A stretch of DNA of 43,376 nt, taken from Belliella filtrata. Lineage in GTDB: Bacteria > Bacteroidota > Bacteroidia > Cytophagales > Cyclobacteriaceae. Below, one piece after another: positions 23,761-32,477 of the stretch. The stretch's first letter is position 1; each line of letters starts with the position of its first letter. The notes under the pieces are model-generated. The model saw nothing but the letters and a program-made list of their open reading frames with translations, did not search any database and was not told the origin of the DNA. The DNA lies in assembly GCF_022549775.1 (NCBI RefSeq), contig NZ_JAKZGP010000044.1, positions 1-43,376 of the forward strand. The letters run 5' to 3'. Both the position numbers and the translations under genes were made by a program.

Positions 23761-25282
23761 TTTCAATGGGGTAGATGGAGGAATATCCACTACAATGCGT
23801 ACCAGTACAAATAATAATGCCAGTCTTGCTGGGTTGATGACTGGAAAGGATGATAAAGGAGATGCTCCTGAGGCATATATAAATTATTTGTTTTTTGATC
23901 GTGAGATGAATTATAAATATGGAAGGTTCGTGCAAATGTCCAATAGTGCTAGAGAGGACGGATCCAATGTTCCACACGAAAGGTTATTTCAAGAAGTTGT
24001 AGCAGAAGAGCCTGGATATTTTTATATTTACCTATCTAACGATTCGAATACAGGGTCAGAAGCGTTCTTTGATGACTTTACGATCATGACTTCACAGTCT
24101 TATATCGTTCAGCAGATCGATTATTATCTATTTGGCTTGATAGCCAATAACAACGTCAGGACTAGCGATAAAGAGACGAAAGATTTATTTCAGGGGAAGA
24201 ATTATGAAGAACTGACAGGTTGGTATGACTTTCATGCCCGACAGTATGACGCAGCGCTTGGGAGATATTTTGGAGTAGACCCACAGGATCAATTTGCTTC
24301 TCCGTATTTAGCAATGGGGAATAACCCAGTGATGATGATTGATCCCGATGGGGAGTTGGCTTTTCTGGCCACATTGGGAATTGGAGCAGCGATTAGTGGT
24401 GCAGGGTATACAGCAAATGTTGCATTCAGCAAAGGTGGTTTTGACAATTGGAGTTGGAGTCAGTTTGGCAAATCGCTAGGTATGGGAGCTGTCTCAGGAG
24501 TTGTGTCATTTGGAATTGGATCAATAATGGGGCCAGTGGGTAGTCAAGGTGTAGCAGGGGAAGTTAAAAGAGCAATGATGCATGGCCAAGCAAATATGAT
24601 GGTTGGTTCGGCTTTTGGACTAACTCCAAGTTTATCCTCTTTTGCAGCAGGAAGTATTGGCTCTCTAGTTGGATCTGCTGCGCATGGATTGAGTCCAGTT
24701 GAGCAAATTGCAGGTTCAACATTGGCTGGGGGGCTTGGAGCCGAATTAACTGGGGGAGATTTTTGGAGGGGTGCTGCTGTAGGTGCTACTGTTGCAGGGT
24801 TGAATCATTTAACACATGCTGGAATAGAAGGACTGAAAGATCGTGCAGTTCTGCGGAAGATTCAGAATAACGGATGGAGTCCGATTGATTTGAGTGAAAA
24901 TCCATATAAAGGTTTAGTGGAAGGATTTAGAGTGGCACGGTTGTACAATCGTGGCAAAGTTCCATTTTTGTATGAACAATTCCCAGATGGTTTTAGAATA
25001 CAGGATTTGTTTGATTATTCGACCATTACAGTTGGAAAAGGAGGTTGGAGTGATCTGAGTGGAGAAAAAATTGGGAAAATATACATGTATAAGCATAAAG
25101 ATTTTGATATTCGGTTAGATTCCAAATCTTTTAATATTGGAGATGTTGATCTTAGAGTTTCCCACCGACTTACACTTTATGATAATTCCAAATATTGGGC
25201 TGCACATCAGATAAGTTGGATACATTATCATAGACATTCCCATAGTTTGTGGCTGAATGCTGTCAATTTCATAAATAGGTAA
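23750..25282 (+). CDS. RHS core with C-terminal toxin domain (toxin 1)
   Basis: A 510-residue intact 3' end of an RHS polymorphic toxin. The RHS-associated core is present (YDFHARQYDAALGRYFGVDP, then YLAMGNNPVMMIDPDGE, about 160-203). A glycine/alanine-rich hydrophobic linker follows (about 204-365), as in many RHS toxins. The variable tip (about 366-510) ends with ISWIHYHRHSHSLWLNAV, rich in histidine; its activity is unknown. The immunity lipoprotein gene starts 3 bp after the stop. A second copy of the core lies at 27627-28096 fused to a different tip, and a fragment related to this tip lies at 26040-26213. The ATG at 23750 is only a frame start; the natural protein began far upstream. Confidence 0.8.
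   Translation: MRPNFNGVDGGISTTMRTSTNNNASLAGLMTGKDDKGDAPEAYINYLFFDREMNYKYGRFVQMSNSAREDGSNVPHERLFQEVVAEEPGYFYIYLSNDSNTGSEAFFDDFTIMTSQSYIVQQIDYYLFGLIANNNVRTSDKETKDLFQGKNYEELTGWYDFHARQYDAALGRYFGVDPQDQFASPYLAMGNNPVMMIDPDGELAFLATLGIGAAISGAGYTANVAFSKGGFDNWSWSQFGKSLGMGAVSGVVSFGIGSIMGPVGSQGVAGEVKRAMMHGQANMMVGSAFGLTPSLSSFAAGSIGSLVGSAAHGLSPVEQIAGSTLAGGLGAELTGGDFWRGAAVGATVAGLNHLTHAGIEGLKDRAVLRKIQNNGWSPIDLSENPYKGLVEGFRVARLYNRGKVPFLYEQFPDGFRIQDLFDYSTITVGKGGWSDLSGEKIGKIYMYKHKDFDIRLDSKSFNIGDVDLRVSHRLTLYDNSKYWAAHQISWIHYHRHSHSLWLNAVNFINR
23891..24360 (+). repeat. RHS core duplicate, copy A
   Basis: A 470-bp segment matching 27627-28096 without gaps (constant offset 3,736) and with roughly a dozen substitutions. 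It ends at the codons for DPDGEL, the conserved end of the core, after which the two toxins differ completely. Confidence 0.9.
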
Positions 25283-25285
25283 ATC

Positions 25286-26035
25286 ATGAGGTTTTTGTTA
25301 CTTATATTGAGTTTTTATTTGGTCTTCGGGTGTAAAGGGCAGTCACGTTCAGATTCCCAGTTGGATTGTTTTTATTCAGTTCTTGGAGAGGAAAATACTC
25401 AACCAATAAAGAATCTGATGAAAACATTTAATTTATTCTTAGGAGATAGTGTTGAAGAAAATAGTGGATCAATTCAAAAGATTAATGATTTCTTAGAAGC
25501 CTTAATTGGAGAGAGTGTTATGCTCGAACAAAAGCTTCAAAGTATTCAAGGGGAAAAATCATTTGTTGAAATGGAGAAGTCGGGAATGCGAAAAGAAATT
25601 TATCTCTATTTTGGAGAAAGATATAAAGGATTTTATGATATTGGAGAATTGATAAATCTCAAGAAATTTTATTCTAAAGCTGTAGATTCAACAGAATTAA
25701 ATGAGGACTTTAAAGATTTGCTTTCATTTGAAGATGCTGAAGGCTTGGATAAAACTGAATCAGATAAGACTCTCGAAGATTTTCCGAACTTAAACTCGAT
25801 GATATACTTTAACAAAGATGGTGCATATTTGTATGCTCTTGCCAAATCAAAAGGGCAAGATCCTTTTATACAGGAATATATAGTTGCCAAATTAAATAAT
25901 GTAGAGAATCCTATATTATTTATTGAGGGGTTCTTATACAATAAAGAAAAATTGAATGATCCATTAGTGAGAATGATTATTGTTGTCGAAATATTTTACC
26001 CCATGGTTTTGAAGATTAAAGCAAGAGAATTTTGA
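25286..26035 (+). CDS. Immunity lipoprotein for toxin 1 (putative)
   Basis: A 249-residue exported protein. The signal peptide ends in a lipobox at C16 (YLVFGCKGQ), so it is a membrane lipoprotein. The body is helical and acidic (LNEDFKDLLSFEDAEGLDKT). No family is recognised. The immunity role is inferred from position only: it starts 3 bp after the toxin 1 stop, on the same strand. A lipoprotein location would suggest that the toxin acts in the periplasm or at the membrane. Confidence 0.7.
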   Translation: MRFLLLILSFYLVFGCKGQSRSDSQLDCFYSVLGEENTQPIKNLMKTFNLFLGDSVEENSGSIQKINDFLEALIGESVMLEQKLQSIQGEKSFVEMEKSGMRKEIYLYFGERYKGFYDIGELINLKKFYSKAVDSTELNEDFKDLLSFEDAEGLDKTESDKTLEDFPNLNSMIYFNKDGAYLYALAKSKGQDPFIQEYIVAKLNNVENPILFIEGFLYNKEKLNDPLVRMIIVVEIFYPMVLKIKAREF

Positions 26036-26039
26036 CCGA

Positions 26040-26213
26040 AAGCGATCTCAATACGAGTTAGAGATATTGACACGGAAAACAGTAAATACAGTATCGGTGT
26101 TTTTTGACAGTCCTAAGTATATGAAGTTTCAAATAATTGGTTCAATTCATTATAATAGACATGGTTATGATTATTGGTTAAGAGCCCAAAATTATATTTG
26201 GTATGGTAAATAA
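26040..26213 (+). pseudogene. Displaced toxin tip related to toxin 1
   Basis: A 57-codon open stretch without its own start, ending IIGSIHYNRHGYDYWLRAQN followed by YIWYGK and a stop. It aligns with the end of toxin 1 (ISWIHYHRHSHSLWLNAVNF): IHY, RH, WL, A and N are in register. It lies directly behind the immunity gene of toxin 1 and overlaps the next gene by 11 bp, the classic position of an orphan toxin C-terminus kept with its own immunity gene. Confidence 0.7.
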
Positions 26214-26625
26214 TTTGTTTTTTCTTTCAATTTTATTAGCAATAGGAAATTGTAAACCTAAAGATAAAGCCAATTTATCCAAAGAATTGTTAATAGGAAG
26301 TTGGGCATCATGTCTTGAAGATGGTTTATATGTTGAGTTACACTTCACGGAGGAGGGGGATTATGCTTATCATTTAGATGCGGAAGTATTGGATTACAAT
26401 TTTGGAAAGTATGCTGTTTGTTCAGACAAAATTCATGTTTCGGAACAAGAAGAGGATCTTGATTGTGAGCAGGAACTTGTGAATAGAATGGAAATTGTTT
26501 TCAAATCAAAGAAGAGTTTGAAAGTATTGAGAACGGAAAGAAGTATATTTCTAGAAAAATGTCAAACAAACCTATTATGGACTATAAATAGGGCACTAAA
26601 TTTCTTAAAAAAAAAGGATACATGA
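26203..26625 (+). CDS. Putative immunity lipoprotein for the displaced tip
   Basis: A 140-residue protein with a lipoprotein-like N-terminus (FFLSILLAIGNCKPKDK, C17) and a beta-rich body (LLIGSWASCLEDGLYVELHF) resembling a small lipocalin-like barrel. It begins inside the last codons of the orphan toxin tip, the close coupling expected of a toxin-immunity pair. Unrelated in sequence to the immunity lipoprotein of toxin 1 although the toxin tips are related. Role inferred from context. Confidence 0.6.
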   Translation: MVNNLFFLSILLAIGNCKPKDKANLSKELLIGSWASCLEDGLYVELHFTEEGDYAYHLDAEVLDYNFGKYAVCSDKIHVSEQEEDLDCEQELVNRMEIVFKSKKSLKVLRTERSIFLEKCQTNLLWTINRALNFLKKKDT

Positions 26626-26751
26626 ATCAATTTATAGTTAGGAAAGACACGTTCAATTGTGTTAAAGTTTTTAGTGAATAGATTTATAGATTTACTGAAA
26701 CCAAAGAATAAAGTTTTGAATATGAGCTTTTAGAGGTTTTTATAAACAGAA

Positions 26752-27348
26752 ATGAAAAACACAATTTTTACTTTGATATTGGTTTTTACTCTCCAGACAG
26801 CATCTGCAATAGACTGTCCTATTGTAAACTACGTGGAAAACAGTGAGGTTGCTGAATTGATCTTCATTGGTACGGTGAAGGATTTGACTGCGGATTCAGT
26901 TCAATTCAAGATATATGAAACATTTAAGGGAGAAGTAAAAGAAGATGTCATGGTTTTAATTCCTACATTTTTCGAAAAGTTAAAATTGGACGATTTGTGG
27001 TTGGTCTATCTTTACAAGTCAGAAAATGGTGATATGGTTTTGAAGGAGTGCGGTGGAGCCAAAAATTTCTCGAATCCCATAGGTTTAAGTAACCTGTATT
27101 TACCAGAACCATCTTCAGTTGATCTTGATGAGAATTCGTACCAAAATTGGATGCATACTAACCGAATGATTATCCTTTATGATTTTCAGATGGAGTTATC
27201 ATATTTGGGTAGAAAAAAACTTGATTGGAAACATGGAATTGAAACCGATAACGATATCGACAAGCCATTATTTTTACTTTATTGCATAGTGGTTATTAAC
27301 CTGTTATTGTTGGGCTTGATTTTTTTGTTACTTTTAAAGAGAAGATAA
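26752..27348 (+). CDS. Secreted NTR/TIMP-like domain protein with C-terminal membrane helix
   Basis: A 198-residue protein. The signal peptide (about 1-19) is followed by C22 and a domain of OB-fold type as in bacterial netrin/TIMP-like proteins: SEVAELIFIGTVKDL, VQFKIYETFKGEVKEDVMVL, DLWLVYLYKSENG and a second cysteine (LKECGGAKN). A C-terminal membrane helix (about 172-195) ends in LLKRR. It lies between the second immunity gene and the second RHS core. It may be another immunity or accessory protein, but such proteins also occur alone. Confidence 0.6.
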   Translation: MKNTIFTLILVFTLQTASAIDCPIVNYVENSEVAELIFIGTVKDLTADSVQFKIYETFKGEVKEDVMVLIPTFFEKLKLDDLWLVYLYKSENGDMVLKECGGAKNFSNPIGLSNLYLPEPSSVDLDENSYQNWMHTNRMIILYDFQMELSYLGRKKLDWKHGIETDNDIDKPLFLLYCIVVINLLLLGLIFLLLLKRR

Positions 27349-27605
27349 TGCCTTATTCTTTTTCGTTTCTAGAAGGTGAATTTCATAAATTTTCCCAAAT
27401 TGGAAGCTGAGAGCCTTTAACGATCCCCGGCTGAGCGAAGAATAATGATGGCACTAGGTGTAGATTGATTGCAGTTAGACTTTTTTATTTCTGGATTCTC
27501 TACAGTTGTCAGGAGTAATTCCAGTTTTCAAGAATTGCTTTTAGTTCTGGGTTAGGCTTATCAAATTAGAGATCAGGAAATACCCTATTTCCTCACTTTC
27601 CTCCT

Positions 27606-28702
27606 CCAACCTACTTAAACTATCTCTTTTTTGATCGTGAGATGAATTATAAATATGGAGGGTTCGTGCAAATGTCCAATAGTGCAAGAGAGGACGGATC
27701 CAATGTTCCACACGAAAGGTTATTTCAAGAAGTTGTAGCAGAAGAGCCTGGATATTTTTATATTTACCTATCTAACGATTCCAATACAGGGTCAGAAGCG
27801 TTCATTGATGACTTTACGATCATGACTTCACAGTCTTATATCGTTCAGCAGATCGACTATTATCCATTTGGCTTGATAGCCAATAACAACGTCAGGACTA
27901 GCGATAAAGAGACGAAAGATTTATTTCAGGGGAAGAATTATGAAGAACTTACAGGTTAGTATGACTTTCATGCCAGGCAGTATGACCCAGCGCTTGTGAG
28001 ATGGTTTGGAGTAGACCCACAGGATCAATTTGCTTCTCCGTATTTAGCAATGGGGAATAACCCAATGATGATGATTGATCCCGATGGGGAGTTGGCAGGA
28101 CTTGTTCTGGGGGCTATGGCAGCAGGAGCTACGCAAAGTGCCTTATTCTATGCTTCAAGCTTGACTGCCGGAAATAGTTGGGATTGGGGACAATTTGCAA
28201 GCCAAATCGGGAAAGGGGCATTAACAGGTGGATTGACTGCTGGTGCTAGCTATACCTTTGCTGCAGGATTGAATGCTGCGGGACTAGGGATAAATGCATC
28301 ATACTTTATGGGAGGTACTTTAGGTTCGTTTTCAGGTAGTGCATTTTCAGGTGGAATTCCAAATGAAACATTAAGTTTGGGATCTGTTGGTCTAGGTGCG
28401 GTTATGGGAGGCTGGAGAATGCAGAGGAGAAATAATCCTGCAAAAATATCGAGTATTTACGAGCCAGAGCCAAATGAGGTAGATATATTACTTGGAGAAG
28501 TTCTTGTAGTTGGAAAGCAAATGAAGATCCCTTGGTTGTGGGGAAAGACCAACGATTTGTTAAATGAGCTATGGGTCACTAAAGGTGGTCAAATGTTTAT
28601 AGCAAACAATTTACCTCTTTCCACAGGTGCAATTAACCCCAATTATTCAATAGAATCCTTGGTTATTGGAGGAATGGCTACCAGTGGTGTTTTAAAAGGG
28701 AG
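27606..28702 (+). pseudogene. Second RHS core copy with hydrophobic linker, broken
   Basis: It starts abruptly at the codons YLNYLFFDREMNYK with no upstream shell. The core is nearly identical to that at 23891-24360 but TGG has become TAG in the codons for LTGWYD (about 27957), and a one-base shift near the AAAAGGGA at 28695 ends the linker frame at 28706. The glycine-rich linker (AGLVLGAMAAGATQSALFYA onward) differs from that of toxin 1. Without shell, start or open frame it is probably a silent donor module for recombination with an intact RHS gene. Confidence 0.85.
27627..28096 (+). repeat. RHS core duplicate, copy B
   Basis: Gap-free match to 23891-24360; see that entry. It provides a homologous segment through which toxin tips can be exchanged. 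Confidence 0.9.
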
Positions 28703-28981
28703 GTAGTTGCCGCTAAGGGGGGCATTAAGGCGATAGAAGCTGGGAACTATGCTTTTACGAAGACTGCTGCTAAGCATTTAGCTTCAAGACCGTATATGAA
28801 CTCTCCCTCTACTATTACCAATATTATGAAACAGGGTAAGGGTGTACCTGATGCATACTTTAAAGGGGGAATGAATTACAAAGTACCTGGAACGTTTAAT
28901 GGTTCGCAAGGAGTTTGGGAGTTAGGCATTAACCCTCAGACTAATACAATCTATCATTTTCTTTTCAAAACAGTTAAATAG
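28703..28981 (+). pseudogene. Toxin 3 tip (polymorphic toxin domain), frame-shifted from its core
   Basis: A 92-codon frame beginning VVAAKGGIKAIEAGNYAFTK and containing TKTAAKHLASRPYMNS, GKGVPDAYFKGG and GVWELGINPQTNTIYHFLFK. From memory this matches a common toxin domain at the end of RHS and contact-dependent proteins, with a conserved KH and terminal IYHF, probably of the BECR RNase-like fold; fold and activity are inference. The domain itself is intact but out of frame with its linker by one base. The immunity gene begins 8 bp later. Confidence 0.7.
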
Positions 28982-28989
28982 GTTGTGTT

Positions 28990-29451
28990 ATGAAATTTAT
29001 TATTGAATACGGACATCCTGTAGAGCAACGACTTCTAACATATATTCAAGAAGAATACTCTTTTGATATGGAGCCATTTGTGAAAAGTTGTGATTTTGAG
29101 CTGATACTAAACAAAATAAGTCTGTCGGTTATTGATGATACTATTGTTCAAATAACTGGCTTTTGTGGATTAGACAAATCAATGAAATCAAACTACCAAG
29201 TTCCCGAATATAAAAAGGGCTGTTTACGAGTTGAGCATAATTTAAACTATGGCTTTGCCTATGGAGTAAATGATGATGATAACTATGAATATCCTGTATG
29301 CATCAATGTTCAAAGCGGTTGGGTGTGCATAGGAAACCCTGAAAAGAAAGGTAATGCAGTCGAGTTTATAAATAACTGCGTTGCAGTTATAGATGATGAT
29401 AAAGAGTTTGTATCGCTTTGGCTAAAGCCTGAAAAGTTACCTGATATTTAA
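28990..29451 (+). CDS. Putative cytoplasmic immunity protein for toxin 3
   Basis: A 153-residue soluble protein without signal peptide, acidic (NDDDNYEYP, VIDDDKEFVSLW), as immunity proteins of nuclease toxins often are. No family is recognised with confidence. It starts 8 bp after the toxin 3 stop and is followed by a strong terminator. A cytoplasmic immunity protein fits a toxin with an intracellular nucleic-acid target, unlike the lipoprotein immunity of toxin 1. Confidence 0.7.
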   Translation: MKFIIEYGHPVEQRLLTYIQEEYSFDMEPFVKSCDFELILNKISLSVIDDTIVQITGFCGLDKSMKSNYQVPEYKKGCLRVEHNLNYGFAYGVNDDDNYEYPVCINVQSGWVCIGNPEKKGNAVEFINNCVAVIDDDKEFVSLWLKPEKLPDI

Positions 29452-29456
29452 CCACA

Positions 29457-29482
29457 AAGCTCGATTAAATCGGGCTTTTTTA
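29457..29482 (+). terminator. Terminator after the toxin 3 immunity gene
   Basis: Stem AAGCTCGATT/AATCGGGCTT around one base, followed by a T run. It also lies at the end of the converging regulator gene. Confidence 0.75.
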
Positions 29483-29818
29483 CTACATAATACTTTGAAA
29501 CTTAGTTTGCTTAATAAAAGCATCAAGGAGAGCGAAGACGTGTTGTTTTTCGCTCTCTTTTAGTTTTTGTATATCAAGAACACGGTTTACAATACTTTTT
29601 TCCAGTAGTACATCGGTAGAGCCTACCAAATAATCCAAAGACACTTCGAGAGCTTCGGCCAACTGCGTGGCCATCTCAATAGATGGTTTTACTTCATCAC
29701 GCTCATACCTACCAATCACAGCACCGTGAACACCTACGAGTTTGCCCACTTCGTCCTGCGACATTTTTTTGTCTTTTCTCACTTCTGTGAGCCGTTTACC
29801 AAAGCTAATTGACTTCAT
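29483..29818 (-). CDS. XRE-family transcriptional regulator
   Basis: A 111-residue protein with a classic Cro/C1 helix-turn-helix: FGKRLTEVRKDKKMSQDEVG, then SQDEVGKLVGVHGAVIGRYE (about 20-39) and KPSIEMATQLAEALEVSLDYLVG. A C-terminal helical extension (IVNRVLDIQKLKESEKQHVF) could serve oligomerisation. It is inserted, in opposite orientation, between the toxin 3 and toxin 4 modules. Such regulators are frequent in mobile toxin regions; nothing indicates its target. Confidence 0.9.
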   Translation of the reverse strand: MKSISFGKRLTEVRKDKKMSQDEVGKLVGVHGAVIGRYERDEVKPSIEMATQLAEALEVSLDYLVGSTDVLLEKSIVNRVLDIQKLKESEKQHVFALLDAFIKQTKFQSIM

Positions 29819-29850
29819 AATTGTATTGAAAACTACACTAAATTAAATAA

Positions 29851-30066
29851 TGTGGCAAAGATGAAGAAGCTCAAAACGTATTGGAACAAATCAATAAAAA
29901 AAGTTGGGATATTAAATCATTCAATATATGGAATATTGATATGAACAAATGGCTACAAAGCTTGAAGGGCACTATAACCAATAGGGATGAATTGTTAAAG
30001 CAGATAGACGCAAATAAGCAGGATAAGAAAATCGCAAAGCTGAGGAGTTTAGAGCTCACAGTATAA
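29851..30066 (+). pseudogene. Unrecognised coding fragment before toxin 4
   Basis: An open stretch without ATG at its head (CGKDEEAQNVLEQINKKSWD, ending KIAKLRSLELTV). Its amino acid make-up looks protein-like, but no family is recognised. It may be the remains of an immunity gene or of an RHS linker. Confidence 0.35.
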
Positions 30067-30084
30067 GAATAGGATACAAAGATT

Positions 30085-30365
30085 GAAGTAGTTGCCGCTA
30101 AGGGGAGTACGAACTTGTTAAAGTCTTTAGGATTAGGTTCTACCTGAGGTACCACAGCTGCGAATCTCACAGAGAAGCTGGCAATGAAGGAAATATTGTC
30201 TAATCCTTCAGCAGGTCAAATCATTAAAAATCATTGAGTGACCCACGTTGGAGTGGATGGAGTAAAATGACCAACAAAACGGCACACGGAATAGAAATAC
30301 ACTATAACGCTTAAAAAAATGGGAGAATTATATCTATTGATGACTTTAAAATTTATTACTCCGTG
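30085..30365 (+). pseudogene. Toxin 4 tip remnant
   Basis: It begins with the linker codons EVVAAKG shared with toxin 3. It continues LTEKLAMKEILSNPSAGQII and, in another frame, SDPRWSGWSKMTNKTAHGIE with IHYNA and SIDDFK. This order (LTEKLA, SNPxAG, DPRW, GxEIHY, DDFK) is that of a known polymorphic-toxin tip ending in VDDFKFK. Several stops and frameshifts (TGA near 30145, TGA near 30236, TAA near 30314) inactivate it. It runs directly into its candidate immunity gene. Confidence 0.7.
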
Positions 30366-30758
30366 ATGAAAGTTTTATGCAAATACAATGACCCAGATAA
30401 TGTTCCACCAAGCGTTCCTAATAGCTTCAATTTTGGTCTTGAATTAGAAAAGGAATATTTGGTAATGGGCATCGTACTGGCTAAAAAACAGCTTTGGTAT
30501 CTTGTAGACGAAAAGAGCAGGCCAAGTTTTTTTCCTTATCAACTATTTGAAGTTACGGATGCATCAATAAGTACTCGTTGGCATTTTAAATTGTATAGTG
30601 AAGATGATGGAATTTTTCCATTCGATAAAGAAGCTATGTGGGGCTATTATGAATTATGCTTTAATGAAAACCATAATGAACAAATAGTGGATAGAGAACC
30701 CGGAGCGTTAGAACTTTATTTTAAACGTAAGACAGAAATAGAAAACAATTTAGTATAA
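30366..30758 (+). CDS. Putative immunity protein for toxin 4
   Basis: A soluble acidic protein of about 130 residues with no signal peptide. I chose ATG 30366; a GTG lies one codon earlier. If the toxin frame is restored by one base its TGA stop overlaps this start. Recognisable words are VPNSFNFGLELEKEYLVMGI and WHFKLYSEDDGIFPFDKEAM, suggesting a small mixed alpha/beta immunity protein. It is intact although its toxin is dead, the usual state of orphan immunity genes. Followed by a terminator. Confidence 0.65.
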   Translation: MKVLCKYNDPDNVPPSVPNSFNFGLELEKEYLVMGIVLAKKQLWYLVDEKSRPSFFPYQLFEVTDASISTRWHFKLYSEDDGIFPFDKEAMWGYYELCFNENHNEQIVDREPGALELYFKRKTEIENNLV

Positions 30759-30761
30759 ATC

Positions 30762-30792
30762 AAAGCCACGGAGAAATCCATGGCTTTTGTTA
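30762..30792 (+). terminator. Terminator after the toxin 4 immunity gene
   Basis: Stem AAAGCCACGG/CCATGGCTTT with loop AGAAAT, then TGTTATTTT. Confidence 0.65.
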
Positions 30793-30964
30793 TTTTAAAT
30801 CAGTAAGGACGTTTGAGAGAGCGTCCTTTAATTTTTTTTTTCCACTAAAGCGTCCACGATAGAAAAGTCGGTTTTCTATTCTTGATCGCTCAGGGCTTCA
30901 ATGGCTCTTACCTGTTTCATCAGTGAGCCGTCATAAGAATTTATATCAGTATTTACCATCAAGT

Positions 30965-31006
30965 GGATATTCCGGATTAGAGGGGTCAACATGCTCCGGA
31001 ATATCC
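30965..31006. repeat. 12-bp perfect inverted repeat, possible insertion sequence end
   Basis: GGATATTCCGGA (30965-30976) and TCCGGAATATCC (30995-31006) flank TTAGAGGGGTCAACATGC. It lies exactly at the start of the transposase fragment, so it may be a leftover insertion sequence terminus. Confidence 0.4.
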
Positions 31007-31010
31007 AATG

Positions 31011-31331
31011 CCTACAGATTGAAAGAGTTGTTCAATGAATTCTGGACTTTCAAGGACACAGAACAAGCCACAGCTTACCTGGCATACTGGTGCGATTTAG
31101 TGAAGGAATCAGGTATATTCCCTTTTATTGAAGCGGCTAAGACAATTCAAACACATTGGTTTGGTATTATTACTTACACAGAAACTAATTTAACAAATGG
31201 TGTTCTTGAAGGAATATATTCAAATAGCAAAAAAAAGAGCTAGAGGTTACAGGAATATATCCAATTTCATTAATATGATTTACTTTATCTCTGGGAAACT
31301 CAAATTCGACTACCCACTATATTCCACATAG
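31011..31331 (+). pseudogene. ISL3-type transposase C-terminal fragment
   Basis: It encodes AYRLKELFNEFWTFKDTEQA, SGIFPFIEAAKTIQTHWFGI and TNLTNGVLEG, the end of an ISL3-family DDE transposase. After VLEG the frame shifts at an A-rich run, and the next frame continues IQIAKKRARGYRNISNFINM to a stop at 31331. The N-terminal two thirds and catalytic residues are absent. A dead insertion sequence scrap closing the toxin region. Confidence 0.8.
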
Positions 31332-31865
31332 AGCCTGAATCTAGAAAATCAAGCCAATAAGCAGTTAGATGAAAGATTGAGTTAATTTAATTTTTATATA
31401 ATGTTTAACACTAGAATGAACACTGGCTATGAACCTTTAAATCATTTTTCTCAATGATTTGAATCATTCAAGAATTACATTTTTAAAATTAGTGACCACT
31501 AACTAGAGCATTTCATATTTAAGAGAGTATTGTATTTATATCTGAATATTAGGTAGTTATATTTTGAGATCTTAAAATTATATTTTATAGTTGTTAAAAT
31601 GTATTTTGTTTTTTTGTGCTTTTTTTTGGTGAAAAAAAGTCGAAATAGTTTTTTAATTATTTGTTTAATTACAATATTTACAACGATTAAAATTAATTAT
31701 TCTTAATAAAAATTACAGGTTAAAATATTGTGTTTGATTGAATTCTAGTGATATATAATCTTTAATTCTAAGATACAGTTAATAAACTTTTGATTTACTT
31801 GACCAACTATTTGATTTCAATTTCCACAATAGTCTTATTTATTTTCAATTTTAATTTAATAAAAA
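31332..31865. other. AT-rich intergenic region
   Basis: About 530 bp, very AT-rich, with no coding frame and no clear repeat. It separates the toxin region from the surface-protein operon and probably holds the promoter of the collar-domain gene, but I found no exact TAnnTTTG with a correctly spaced TTTG. Confidence 0.5.
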
Positions 31866-32408
31866 ATGGAACCATTTATTGGACAAATCATGATGTTCGC
31901 CGGTGACTTTGCACCTCGTGGATGGGCATTCTGCGGAGGACAAATCCTCCCTATTTCTCAGTATCAGGCATTATTCGCACTCATTGGGACTACCTATGGT
32001 GGAGATGGGAAATCTACATTTGCACTCCCCGATTTGAGAGGTAGAGGGCCAATTCATTTTGGTAATGGGCCAGGGTTGGCACCAGTTATTCAAGGACAGG
32101 CTGGTGGTACGGAAGAGGTCACTTTAAACACTTCAAATTTACCCCCTCACAATCATATGGTCAGTGTGAGCAATCAGGCTGCAACTACTCAAAGTCCAGC
32201 TGGTGGATTTCCAGCAGCACCACAATTTCAAATAGATAGGCAAAGCCCTATGGTGAATGTCAATGCGTATGGAAGTTCTCCTAATGCAACTTTAAACCCA
32301 GCAGCAGTATCAGCTACAGGTAGTGGAATTCCTTTTGATAACAGAAGTCCCTATTTAGCTATCAATTTCGTAATCGCCTTAGTAGGGATTTACCCAAGTA
32401 GGCCTTAA
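31866..32408 (+). CDS. Phage tail collar domain protein (MdpB/microcystin-dependent-like)
   Basis: A 180-residue protein of the phage tail collar family. The domain fills the N-terminal 60 residues: FIGQIMMFAGDFAPRGWAFC, ISQYQALFALIGTTYGGDG, FALPDLRGRGPIHFGNGPG. Then the LPPHNHMVSV motif and a C-terminal PYLAINFVIALVGIYPSR. No signal peptide is visible. Proteins of this type in Bacteroidota are small, often in tandem, and of unclear function; they resemble the receptor-binding tip of phage fibres. The terminator behind it separates it from the adhesin gene. Confidence 0.92.
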   Translation: MEPFIGQIMMFAGDFAPRGWAFCGGQILPISQYQALFALIGTTYGGDGKSTFALPDLRGRGPIHFGNGPGLAPVIQGQAGGTEEVTLNTSNLPPHNHMVSVSNQAATTQSPAGGFPAAPQFQIDRQSPMVNVNAYGSSPNATLNPAAVSATGSGIPFDNRSPYLAINFVIALVGIYPSRP

Positions 32409-32413
32409 AACCT

Positions 32414-32456
32414 AAGTCCTGTTTACTTCAATGTGTGAACAGGACTTCTTTGTTTG
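32414..32456 (+). terminator. Terminator after the collar-domain gene
   Basis: Stem AAGTCCTGTT/AACAGGACTT with a 14-nt loop, followed by CTTTGTTTGTT. Confidence 0.75.
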
Positions 32457-32477
32457 TTACCCATATCACCCATCTAT

